Of a stretch of 64,000 nt of DNA, positions 35,885-45,482 are shown one piece after another. Position numbers and translations under genes: made by a program. Below the pieces are notes generated by a model, which saw nothing but the letters and a program-made list of their open reading frames with translations, did no database searches and was not told the origin of the DNA. The number at the start of each line of letters is the position of its first letter. Position 1 is the stretch's first letter. The DNA is from Stictocephala bisonia (lineage: Eukaryota; Arthropoda; Insecta; Hemiptera; Membracidae): assembly GCA_035578905.1 (NCBI GenBank), contig JAQJVL010000030.1, positions 3,881,346 through 3,945,345 on the forward strand, written 5' to 3'.

Positions 35885-36600
35885 TAATGACGGATCGTTA
35901 ATAAGGACTTATTTCGTACATCAAAATTGTTCCATGCTACGGCCCAACTGGTATCGGACGAGACATTTGATCTGTTCATTCAACTGGAAAGCAGTACGTA
36001 GAGGTGGGTTTTGAGATTTTAAGCGACCGTTCTTAAAAAATTAAAAAAGAGATGTTAAGCTGTTTGATAATGAGTATGGTTTATAAACTGTAGTGGGATG
36101 TGTAGTGGCGGTGGGCTGGTGGTTTGCGGAGGCTATGTGGGGTGCGAGTAAGGTATGAATGGGTGAGTGTCTTTAAAGCGTTTTGTTTCTTTCTTTCTTT
36201 TGAATTTACTATTAATTTTGAATAGTTAGTGCCAATTTCTTTTGTATTGATTAGCTTTATTAGATTAGTTAATCTTTTAATTTGTGTTTATTTTTAAATA
36301 AAATTGTCTTATATTGCATTACGTAGAGTTTAATATGATTTTATGTTATCTATTTCAAGTTGTATTATTTATCTGAGGTTAAGTGGTAGAGAGGACTCTA
36401 TAGTCCTAACTTCGCCTCCAATGAAGCCATTTTTCATTTCATTTTTATTTCATAAACTACTGGCAATTTATACACGTATTTTATGGTTGTTTAAAACAAA
36501 TTTTACAGCTATGAAATATCTATTTAATTTAAACCCAATCAAGTCACTTTCACGTACAAAAATAATTCACTTTTAAAAATTGTTAAGTTAATGTACATTG
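35885..36600. other. no gene seen
   Basis: 36000-36180 is slightly GC-richer (tagtggcggtgggctggtgg). The rest is AT-rich. Confidence 0.4.
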
Positions 36601-36619
36601 ATTTCTAATAAAGTGAACG

Positions 36620-36870
36620 CTCGTTTTCCCCGTAAGCGCTAGTATTACGGAGCGGCCGCCGGGTCTAGCCGTGACGTCACAGACCCCTCTAAACGTAGGT
36701 ATCATTGCAGTATAGGAAGCTCTTTACTAGCCTTGAACAGGGCCAGTACCTTGTCAGCCCCTCTCTTAAATCTCCCAAATCATCAAGGACAAACAAAGTA
36801 ATTATTTACTGCAATGCGTTCACTGCACCTATAAGAAAGCGACCTCTGTTTCTTTTTAGTCTGTGATAAC
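36620..36870. promoter_or_regulatory. GC-richer islet with palindromic CRE, joined to a dispersed repeat
   Basis: 36630-36700 has ggagcggccgccgggtctag and a full palindromic TGACGTCA near 36672. From about 36700 to 36866 the sequence resembles the dispersed repeat also seen at 54560-54665 (accttgtcag, then aagcgacctctgtttctttt). Whether the CRE part belongs to the repeat is unclear. Confidence 0.3.
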
Positions 36871-37014
36871 TTATTTTTAATGACTGAGCGTTAAAACAGA
36901 TCAAAAAGGTAAGCGACGCTGGCCTAGTAGTAAAATAGTCGTTTGTTTTCAATACAAATAAACAGCGATCAATTAATAAAAACCTCTGTAAATATGAAAT
37001 GAAAAATGCGGATC

Positions 37015-37335
37015 AATTGAGATGTTATCGACTCCGGGACGGGGCTGGGGCAGACGCCGAAATGAAATATGAAGCCAGTGTATGGCAGACAAATACAGTC
37101 AGCCAACGGAGAACATAATTGATAACAGTGGGAATTTACGGGTTACAAGCAGAGTAAATAGAGGAAAAGGATAGCTAATTTGATTTATTTAATGGGGTCC
37201 TGAATGTATGTTGGCCATCGACGCGGAGAATGGGTCTGGGAGTGGCCAGGAATACATTAGACGAGATGTCCTGCCTGCTGAGCCGCTCTGGAGGGCGCTG
37301 CTTCCAGGACTAGGGGGGATAGAAGGAGTACGAAT
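37015..37335. promoter_or_regulatory. GC-richer islet, candidate conserved noncoding element
   Basis: A 320-bp block of higher complexity in AT-rich flanks, containing ggatcaattgaga, taattgataacag, gatttatttaatgggg and gaggaaaaggatagc. Homeodomain-type TAAT cores and GATA-like motifs are present. No open frame of interest. Regulatory role is inference only. Confidence 0.25.
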
Positions 37336-37936
37336 ATAGGAGAGTACTTGGAGATTTACTTTAACATTTTATACTGTAGAAAACAATGAAACATTATTAA
37401 CAAATTGTTTATTTTAAACTAAAACAAAACTTATTCTAATTAAAAAAAAAAAAAAAACACGTAAAAAAGTGAACATTATCGTATTTTTATCGTTAATTTA
37501 ATAGTAATTACTTGATAAAACGGTTTCACTACCTAAATACTAAATAACTTAGCATTATGACTTATTTACTTAAACTTGTTCAAGATATTGCAGAATCACT
37601 TTTGATTGTAAAAACTTCATCTCCACAAAGCGTCTCTGTATCCAAAAAAATATCTACGATCCTACATTCACATTACCTTTCCTTAGTTAAGTATATAAAT
37701 ACAATTTTCTTTAAAAAAAAAGGAAAGTAAAATTTAACTCAAACTACATAATTTTTACAATTGCATAATTTGCATCTCTTTATTAAGAACATCAACTGAT
37801 GATGTAATTTTTACGTTTACATTTGCAATTTTGATCTTTTCAAAATTTACTTCTCTTTTCCAACTCTTCCCTTAAGAAATATAAGAAATAATAATTCTTA
37901 TATTTAGTATAAGAACGATACAACCACCGACAATAC

Positions 37937-38806
37937 TGTGACGTTTTTTTTATACGTCCTAATTTATAAATAATTAATCGCTATGTGGGTTTTACAAATA
38001 AGCAACACGATATACTAAACAATTACTAAATTTATTAAATCTATAAAATCAACTTATTACAATTAAATGGATTATTTCCTTAACTTTAAAACTATTGTGA
38101 AAAGTATAATTTACTATTAGGCCTAACTGTTACAATTAAACTAATCTATAATTACAATCTTCGATGGCATCAATAATTACAACTACTAATTGCAAAGTGA
38201 CTTTACTAAATTCCTTTCTTTTAATTACAATTCCTAGCTCTATAAAGTGGCTTTCCTAGATTCTCTACTATTATTTACAATTACTAACTATAAAGTGACT
38301 CTACTAGATTCCCTACTACCTACAGTCCAATGCTAACAGTTCACTCACAGTTTCTTCAGTGTCCCTTCAGAAGTCGTCCACAAGTACCGCACTGCTCCTT
38401 CGTTGATCCCCACAACGAACCACTCACCGGTAACTTCTCCGTAGACCACTTCACTATACTCGGACACTTCACTCGCACTGTAGAACTCGCTCACTGTCGC
38501 TGCAAACACCCGGGCTGTAGACTCACTGACTGACTGACTGACTGACTAGCGCTGGTATCCGGGCCGTATATATCACCTGCAGGTCTCCATCTAGAAGCTT
38601 CTTGAATTCCCCTGCGTCCGAAGTTCCATGACAGAGCTGGCTCGTCAACCCAGAAGATTCTAGAAGTCTATTGAAGAGGTAAAGGGGCGTTCATGCGTAA
38701 GCCATTGTGCCCCAAAGGTTGTAAACAAGCAGGGCAGGTGGTCAGCGACCCATCCATTACTTCCGCATCACCGGTTCCCAGGATGGAGACCACTCTGAAT
38801 GTCACA
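37937..38806 (-). mobile_element. solo LTR of the Ty3/gypsy element (LTR1)
   Basis: 870 bp, beginning TGTGAC and ending GTCACA, nearly identical to the two LTRs of the full element. It is flanked by the perfect 4-bp duplication ATAC (37933-37936 and 38807-38810), so it behaves as an independent insertion reduced to one LTR by LTR-LTR recombination. On the minus strand it carries the same heat-shock elements (38665-38653 and 38606-38594), TATA (38573-38567) and initiator run as the other copies. Confidence 0.93.
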
Positions 38807-40737
38807 ATACCGTCTTTCTTGTCATTACTCTCCAATAAGAAAGAATGTCCTTAAAAAGCTAAGGATGAGGATAGGATAGTAGTCTACTCTCCTATTGGTT
38901 GGCACTTCTGCTCAGCGGATCCAAATCTAGGGAGTTCCATATAAATTTGCAACGCTTTAAAATGTTTCCCTCCAATTGTTTGATTATTAAGTTAAAAATT
39001 CCACCGGTATAGAGCAACAAAAAAGGCCAAATAACACTGTAGGAAAATCTTCGTTGTACACCAAGAATATTCTAGTTCTTGCTGTCGACGCAGAAATAAT
39101 GTTTACTCGAGTTTGAACGTTGTTTGCTAAGAAACTAAGATGCCCACGAAAAATCAATCACACCGTCGTTTTCCTCGTTTAACTGTACGCTATAACTTGT
39201 GTGTTTAAAAATTGTATTGTTAGTTTTAATAATTGTTATCCTAGTTGAAACAAAAAGTAACGGAATTTAACTAGTTTTCACCGTTACCCTTTAATTGTGT
39301 TAAAAAGTCTTTAAAATATCACATTATTTAAATTGATTTAAATTTTTTAGCGCAGACAATCAACATTTTATTTAGTAACATGTAGCGTAAATGCTCAAAA
39401 TAAGCCTTTCAATTGTTGTGAAAAATATGAAGTTTGCAACTCTAGTTTTACAGAAAAATTATCTTGGTTAAAAAAAATCATGTTTTTGAGAATGTCACAA
39501 TTGAACAAAATCGTTCTAACATGTATTTAAGAGTGGAGTTGGGGATGAATTATCCTCAACCGTAATTCCTCAAAAAACTCTTAAACCTTTCCTTTTCAAA
39601 ATGGTGGCCAACATACTTTTCTTGAATGTTCTACCCTTAATTTACTACAATATTTGACAAAATATCATTATATTTTCTTTTGAAATTCCAAACGTAATTC
39701 TGAAATGATGGATTTTAAGAACATATGTGTATGTCAAGCGTAAACTATAAACTAATAAAAAAAAAAAAATAAATAAATAAAAACAAATTTGACAATACAC
39801 ACGGATAATAAGTCTCCCTTTAGTACAATACAGGGCTGTTATTACTGTACTTATAAACATCGAGGTATTTAAACTCGGTTCTTTTCTATTGAAGACCTGT
39901 TTAGTAAGAGTGAAGATTTTATCTTTCTATTCTTTCAGTTCAACAGGCAAAGAATTAAAGAAAAGGATTCCCCCATACGATAGTGTCTCAGCAAGAGTAA
40001 GGCGATGCTTCGGAGTGTGGAAGTCACCACCATGCCTAGTTGGAAATCTGTGAGTCCCATCAACAAAAAAGAAGTTCATGAAGATTTTTCAAAATTGTCA
40101 AAATCCCTGTATCATATAGAGCGGAATATTCCTCTCTATGAAGTTAATTAATGGAGTCCCAAAAACATTGGGATGGCTCACTTTTGTTAGGTAAATACTT
40201 GGTAATCAAGTGAAGATCGTCTCCACACCTCGATTACATAAGACATCGCAGAAGTGGAATCATGGTAAACAATTTCCAACGCCTCAGGATTCAGAATAGA
40301 GTATAATGTACAAAGGAAAAAATGTTTGATTTAACTGATGCAGAGTTCTGAAATGTGAAAGAACCAGGACAACCCACTGATGACTTTCAGTCCAAAAAAC
40401 TTTATTGAGGAGCCAATAACTCGTTCGGTCCAAATTTGTCTAGTGAAACTGATTGAGGGTTTTTATCATGAGGTAAACACTGTAAACAGAGAGTTTTGCC
40501 AAGATTAAGTATTATTCCTACTTATCCAGTTTTGTAATTCAAGAACATACACCGAAACCATAGTTTGCAAACTATCATCAGGATCACCAAATAACAGCGT
40601 GATGTAATCTATATACATTATTTTGTTTGCTTTGGGAAGACTAGTGAAAACATTTTGGAGAAAAAGAACAGGCCCTAAAATACTTCCTTGGGGGATAACA
40701 AACTTCGTTCCCAGCAGATCTGATTGAATCCCTGACT
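38807..40737. repeat. 1.9-kb duplicated flank, copy 1
   Basis: Aligns to 49764-51712. The first roughly 330 bp and the last roughly 350 bp appear nearly identical; the middle differs by several percent with indels (for example about 35 bp present at 39200-39235 and absent from copy 2). It ends at cctgacttt, followed by a short filler (gactgattg) and then retrotransposon leader sequence from 40748. Confidence 0.9.
39850..40737 (-). pseudogene. decayed LINE RT inside the duplicated flank, copy 1
   Basis: On the minus strand, 40715-40660 gives IPQGSILGPVLFL, the RT B-domain motif, followed by YIDYITLLFGD in place of YADDT...FGD (about 40620). Later comes a thumb-like stretch (about 40290) and the C-terminal pattern TRHGGDFHTPKHRLTLAETLSYGG...FFNSLPVELKE (40060-39940). 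Frames are broken and the catalytic YADD is replaced by YIDY. This is a 5'-truncated, dead CR1/Jockey-type LINE. Confidence 0.75.
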
Positions 40738-40747
40738 TTTGACTGAT

Positions 40748-40846
40748 TGACAGTAAATGAATTCAATAAACAGCTTAACAATAACTTTCAATAGATAAAA
40801 ATATTAAACGTGTTGCTCAACAAATCTATCCCACTTCTGACACCAG
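40748..40846 (-). mobile_element. 99-bp stub of a second Ty3/gypsy leader with primer binding site
   Basis: Identical or nearly so to the leader of the full element (48796-48893), including an 18-base primer binding site at 40828-40845. It sits against the outer edge of LTR2, where host DNA would be expected. It therefore shows either a former tandem partner sharing LTR2 or a misjoin. Confidence 0.9.
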
Positions 40847-41715
40847 TGTGACGTTTTTTTATACGTCCTAATTTATAAATAATTAATCGCTATGTGGGTT
40901 TTACAAATAAGCAACACGATATACTAAACAATTACTAAATTTATTAAATCTATAAAATCAACTTATTACAATTAAATGGATTATTTCCTTAACTTTAAAA
41001 CTATTGTGAAAAGTATAATTTACTATTAGGCCTAACTGTTACAATTAAACTAATCTATAATTACAATCTTCGATGGCATCAATAATTACAACTACTAATT
41101 GCAAAGTGACTTTACTAAATTCCTTTCTTTTAATTACAATTCCTAGCTCTATAAAGTGGCTTTCCTAGATTCTCTACTATTATTTACAATTACTAACTAT
41201 AAAGTGACTCTACTAGATTCCCTACTACCTACAGTCCAATGCTAACAGTTCACTCACAGTTTCTTCAGTGTCCCTTCAGAAGTCGTCCACAAGTACCGCA
41301 CTGCTCCTTCGTTGATCCCCACAACGAACCACTCACCGGTAACTTCTCCGTAGACCACTTCACTATACTCGGACACTTCACTCGCACTGTAGAACTCGCT
41401 CACTGTCGCTGGAAACAACCGGGCTGTAGACTCACTGACTGACTGACTGACTGACTAGCGCTGGTATCCGGGCCGTATATATCACCTGCAGGTCTCCATC
41501 TAGAAGCTTCTTGAATTCCCCTGCGTCCGAAGTTCCATGACAGAGCTGGCTCGTCAACCCAGAAGATTCTAGAAGTCTATTGAAGAGGTAAAGGGGCGTT
41601 CATGCGTAAGCCATTGTGCCCCAAAGGTTGTAAACAAGCAGGGCAGGTGGTCAGCGACCCATCCATTACTTCCGCATCACCGGTTCCCAGGATGGAGACC
41701 ACTCTGAATGTCACA
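40847..41715 (-). mobile_element. 3' LTR (LTR2)
   Basis: 869 bp, TGTGAC...GTCACA. It differs from the 5' LTR by a few bases (one T fewer in the initial T run; ggaaacaaccggg instead of gcaaacacccggg). The heat-shock elements correspond to 41574-41562 and 41515-41503. Confidence 0.95.
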
Positions 41716-41728
41716 CTGCCCCCTCCTT
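41716..41728 (-). other. polypurine tract
   Basis: The minus strand reads AAGGAGGGGGCAG immediately before the 3' LTR tip TGTGAC. This is the usual site for plus-strand priming in LTR retrotransposons. Confidence 0.85.
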
Positions 41729-43317
41729 AAGGCTGATCGTCCCGATCAGCTTCCGCTCCATGGTACGGTGCTAGGCGATCAAGGTGGACCACAAGCATCT
41801 TGCCTCTTGGGTGTCTTTGAATCCTGTAGACCACATCGTTGATTCGTGTCACTACCCGATAAGGTCCTTGCCAATCCTGTTGAAATTTCGGGCATCTCCC
41901 CTTCTTCCGGATGGGACTGTAGAGCCACACCAGGTCGTTCACCTGGAATCCAGTGGAATTGGCTTGCCGGTCGTAGCGAGCTTTCATTTTGTCACTGGCC
42001 ATTTTTAGGTGCTGACGAGCGAACTCGTGAGTGTCGTGTAGGTGGTCGACGAGCTCGCAGGCGTAGTCCGTTGCGGGCTGCTTTGCGTCAGGTGGCAGGC
42101 CGAACATGAGGTCACTAGGCAGCCGCAGCTCCCTTCCGAAGATCATCCTCGCTGGGGTGAAACCCGTAGTATCGTGGACCGAAGATCTGTACGCCAGGAG
42201 GAAAATGGGCACCTTCCGATCCCAATCCCGCTGATTGGTGGACACAACTTTCCTGAGGTGTCCAACGAGTGTCTTTATGTATCTCTCGACCATCCCATCA
42301 GATTGCGGATGAAGCGCAGTAGTCCGTGTCTTGTGCACTCCGAGACGCTGAAGCACCTCCTTCATCAACAAGGATCCGAAGTTCGTCCCTTGGTCGCTGT
42401 GCAGCTCACGTGGCACTCCATACCGACAGATGAATTCGTTCACCAAGCACCCAGCCACTGTTGCGGCTTCTTGATTTGGTATGGCGTATACTTCTGGCCA
42501 TTTCGTAAAGTAGTCCATGGCCACCAGGAGATATTTATTTCCTGCATCTGACATGGGAAATGGACCGGCGATGTCGATGGCGATCCTCTCGAAGGGTGCC
42601 CCAACGTTGTACTGTTGCATTCTGCCTCGACTTCTTGTTTGTGGCCTTCGGCTTCCAGTACAGATATCACATTGGCGGCACCACTTCTCTACATCAGCCC
42701 TCAAGTTCAACCAGTAGAACCGCTGACGTAGCTTGTCTACCGTTCTGTTGACACCTAAGTGCCCACCAGATGCTCCATTGTGGATCTCCTCCAGCACTTC
42801 CTTTCTTTTACTTCTGGGGAGCACAATCTGTTCAATCTGCTTCCTACCATTAGGGGCCTCCCAGATTCTTATAAGCACTCCGTTCTTAACCTTCATTGAG
42901 TCCCACTGTGCCCAGTAGCTCTTATACACATGGTTCCTAGCTGCAATGTCTTCCCAGCTAGGACGAGCCCCCGATTCCTTCTCCCGCAGCAGTGGTCCAA
43001 CCTCACTATCCTCAAGCTGTTCTTTCCGGAGTTCCTTCGGCTCCCATCCACTAGCTGGCTCCAAAGAGACACAACGCACTTCCACGGACGAATTCCTTTC
43101 CTCTACCTTGGAGCAGTGCTTACAACCCTCTGGGCAAGGTCGGCGAGACAGGGCGTCGGCATTGGAATGGTTTCTCCCTCGTCGATGTTCAGAGGTGAAG
43201 TTATATTCTTGAAGACGCTGCACCCATCGAGCTGTCTGTCCCTCCAGGTTCTTGAAGTTCATTAGCCAAGTCAGGGCAGAATGGTCGGTCCTTAAATGGA
43301 AAGGCTGTCCATAGAGG
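41727..43317 (-). CDS. pol: Ty3/gypsy Pol, C-terminal part: RNase H end and integrase
   Basis: Continuation of the Pol frame beyond the nested LINE. Numbered from the first Met of this part (43262), it starts with the end of RNase H (NADALSR, 34-40). Next is the integrase zinc domain with H161, H168, C195 and C198. The catalytic core follows with D230, D290 and E326, so 35 residues separate the last two (DD35E). The C-terminal domain has GPYRVV and VVHLDRLAPY. Integrase inserts the cDNA copy into host chromosomes. No chromodomain is evident. The frame is intact to its TAA/TGA near 41727, ten bases before the polypurine tract, so Pol ends almost at the 3' LTR. In the original element this part was contiguous with the frame at 45483. 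Confidence 0.95.
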
Positions 43318-43322
43318 TACTT
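43318..43322. repeat. LINE target-site duplication, left copy
   Basis: TACTT here and at 45482-45486 bracket the LINE. Removing the LINE and one copy restores an uninterrupted RNase H frame. Confidence 0.75.
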
Positions 43323-45299
43323 TTTTTTAACATTTTAACATTTTTTAAAATTAAAACACAGGTAAAATTTTTCTGTGAAATAGCAAAGTCTTCGAACAGT
43401 CCACATTTCAAACAGTTTTTTAAAAATTACAAAAAAATCTACAGAAAAGTCATTAAAGCAGCTAAAGCGTATGATATATCTAAACAACTTCTAGAAACCC
43501 AAAATTTTTCAAAAACAGCCTGGAAAATAGTAAATTCTCACAAAAATCAACAAAAGGCTGGTTCCATTAAACTAAAAATAGAAGGAGAACAAATTACTGA
43601 CGCTACGAAAGTAGCTGATGCGTTCAACAATTTTTTCAGTTCTGTTGCACGATCTGGGTTCCATTCACACCGAGATAACCAACATCCCATCCGTGGTCAA
43701 AGTCCAATCTCCTCAATGGCATTGGCTCCGGTTGTGGAAGAGGAACTAGCACAAATAATAAATCAGCTCCCCTCCAAAAAATCAAATGACATAAATTACA
43801 TGTCAACTTGGCTCATAAAGCGGTGCTCTGAGCATCTGTTGAGCCCCTTAACTCACCTGATAAATTTATCATTTCAGACAGGCATATTTCCTTCCTCCCT
43901 CAAAATAACAAAAGTAATACCGATTTACAAAAAAGGCGACCCCAACTCCATCAATAATTTCAGACCAATCTCAATTCTTCCCGTCTTGAGTAAAGTATTT
44001 GAAAAAGCCTTTCTAACCCGAATGCTACAATTTCTGGAAAAACACAACCTTCTCTCGAATGACCAGTTTGGTTTCAGGAAGGGGAAATCAACAATAGATG
44101 CAGTAGTACGTCTAGTTGATATGGTTGTGGAGAGCTTGGAAAAGCGCAAAGCCACTCTAAGCGTTTTTCTCGATCTTTCTAAGGCGTTCGACTGCGTTGA
44201 TCACAGTATGTTGCTCCACAGGTTGGAATTCTATGGTGTGCGAGGAGTGCCACTTTCGTGGATGAAGTCGTATTTAGACTGTAGAAACCAGACTGTCCAA
44301 ATTTCAAACAAATTTTCAAAAATCAATCAACTGAGCTTTGGTGTCCCCCAGGGATCTATACTCAGCCCCTTACTATTTCTGATATATGTAAATGATACAG
44401 CGTCATCTCTTCAGCAAGGGCGACTCGTGCAGTATGCTGATGATACGACTCTCTGTTTTAGCCAAAAATCAAAATTACATTTAGAAATTGAAACATTTAT
44501 GGAGCTAAATAGCTGCATTCAACATTTCTCTAACATCAATCTAAAAACAAACCCTAAAAAATCACACTTCATTAGCTTTTGTCTTCGACCATCCAACCTC
44601 GAATTCACCCCAGCTATTATGTTGGAGGAAACAGAGGTGGAGGAAGTACAATCAACAAAATTCCTAGGAATACACATCGACAAAGGTCTAACTTGGAACA
44701 ATCATATCGTCAGTCTGTGTTCCAAACTGTCCTCAGGCATTTATGTTCTGAGGACGTTATCAAAAAGCTGCCCAATTCAGGTACTGATGACGGCATATTA
44801 TGGCCTCATCTACCCTCACCTATCCTATGGAGTGGTGCTTTGGGGTGGATGTGCAAATGTCGAGTTCTCCCGCCTATTCAGACTGCAGAAAAAAGTGGTT
44901 AGAATAATTTCAAATTTGAAAAACAGAGAGTCGTGCAGAACTGCTTTTCAAACCCTAAAATTGTTGACACTGCCCAGCATTTACATCCTAGAAACAATCA
45001 TGTACTGTATGTCAAAATGTGCACTCACAAGAGGGACTGACATACACAGTTACGAAACTAGACGCAGGGACAACTATCGCACTGGGCAACATAGGACGAT
45101 GGTCTATGAGCACCTCCCTTCACAGGCTGGTGTTCATTTTCTAAACTGTTTGCCCCGTAAAATTAAATTTGCCAGGACGCCAAAGGCGTTCAAAACTCGC
45201 CTTAAACAACTTTTGTTAAGTCGAACATTGTATAGTGTAGGCGAGTTCTTGGCACAAAACTGGGAGACCAATAATTGGCAAGAAACCAGTGCTGGATAG
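43323..45299 (+). CDS. LINE ORF2, RT domain, 5' truncated
   Basis: About 660 codons of reverse transcriptase and C-terminal domain. The first Met (43296) is not native: the first nine codons are read from the antisense of the flanking Ty3/gypsy RNase H. Motifs counted from that Met: FRPISILPVLSKVFE (about 224-238), QFGFRKGKST, DLSKAFDCVDH (from 293), GVPQGSILSPLLFLIYVND, YADDT (380-384), FLGIHIDKGLTWNNHI, and the C-terminal LSYGVVLWGG. DLSKAFDCVDH plus YADD fits CR1/L2-type elements. The endonuclease domain is missing, so this copy cannot make a full ORF2 protein. The RT frame has no stop or frameshift, so the insertion is young. A related fragment lies at 63550-63950. Confidence 0.93.
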   Translation, partial: FFNILTFFKIKTQVKFFCEIAKSSNSPHFKQFFKNYKKIYRKVIKAAKAYDISKQLLETQNFSKTAWKIVNSHKNQQKAGSIKLKIEGEQITDATKVADAFNNFFSSVARSGFHSHRDNQHPIRGQSPISSMALAPVVEEELAQIINQLPSKKSNDINYMSTWLIKRCSEHLLSPLTHLINLSFQTGIFPSSLKITKVIPIYKKGDPNSINNFRPISILPVLSKVFEKAFLTRMLQFLEKHNLLSNDQFGFRKGKSTIDAVVRLVDMVVESLEKRKATLSVFLDLSKAFDCVDHSMLLHRLEFYGVRGVPLSWMKSYLDCRNQTVQISNKFSKINQLSFGVPQGSILSPLLFLIYVNDTASSLQQGRLVQYADDTTLCFSQKSKLHLEIETFMELNSCIQHFSNINLKTNPKKSHFISFCLRPSNLEFTPAIMLEETEVEEVQSTKFLGIHIDKGLTWNNHIVSLCSKLSSGIYVLRTLSKSCPIQVLMTAYYGLIYPHLSYGVVLWGGCANVEFSRLFRLQKKVVRIISNLKNRESCRTAFQTLKLLTLPSIYILETIMYCMSKCALTRGTDIHSYETRRRDNYRTGQHRTMVYEHLPSQAGVHFLNCLPRKIKFARTPKAFKTRLKQLLLSRTLYSVGEFLAQNWETNNWQETSAG

Positions 45300-45445
45300 G
45301 CTTGCCTTCTAGAATGAATGTAAGATTGAATAAAATAATTGTATGTATGAATGTTGAATTTGTAGAATGAATGAACATATTTTTTTTTTTTTCCTTTGAC
45401 GATTGCGATACAATTCAATGTTAAAATTGTCTATGCAATAAAAAA

Positions 45446-45481
45446 ATTCTATTCTATTCTATTCTATTCTATTCTATTCTA
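45446..45481. repeat. (ATTCT)n LINE tail
   Basis: Seven units of ATTCT ending exactly at the LINE/gypsy junction. Confidence 0.95.
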
Positions 45482-45482
45482 T

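Larger units (their letters stand above)
43323..45481 (+). mobile_element. CR1-superfamily LINE inserted in the Ty3/gypsy element
   Basis: 5'-truncated LINE in antisense orientation to its host element. The left edge lies within ttttttaacattttaac and the right edge is an (ATTCT)n run (45446-45481), a 3' microsatellite tail typical of CR1/L2-like LINEs. Flanked by the 5-bp duplication TACTT. The single frame is open to the stop at 45299, followed by about 150 bp of 3' untranslated sequence. Confidence 0.93.

Noticed and set aside
38330..38533. Identical 67-codon plus-strand frames in each LTR (also 41239-41442, 49287-49490)
   Set aside because: They lie antisense in LTR sequence and repeat only because the LTR repeats; there are no domain features.
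41784..43265. Plus-strand frames of 60-169 codons opposite integrase, and similar ones opposite RT and Gag
   Set aside because: Shadow frames of the intact minus-strand Pol and Gag genes.
42930..43265. Second gene between integrase and the LINE
   Set aside because: Only antisense shadow frames occur there; no envelope-like or other frame was found on the coding strand.
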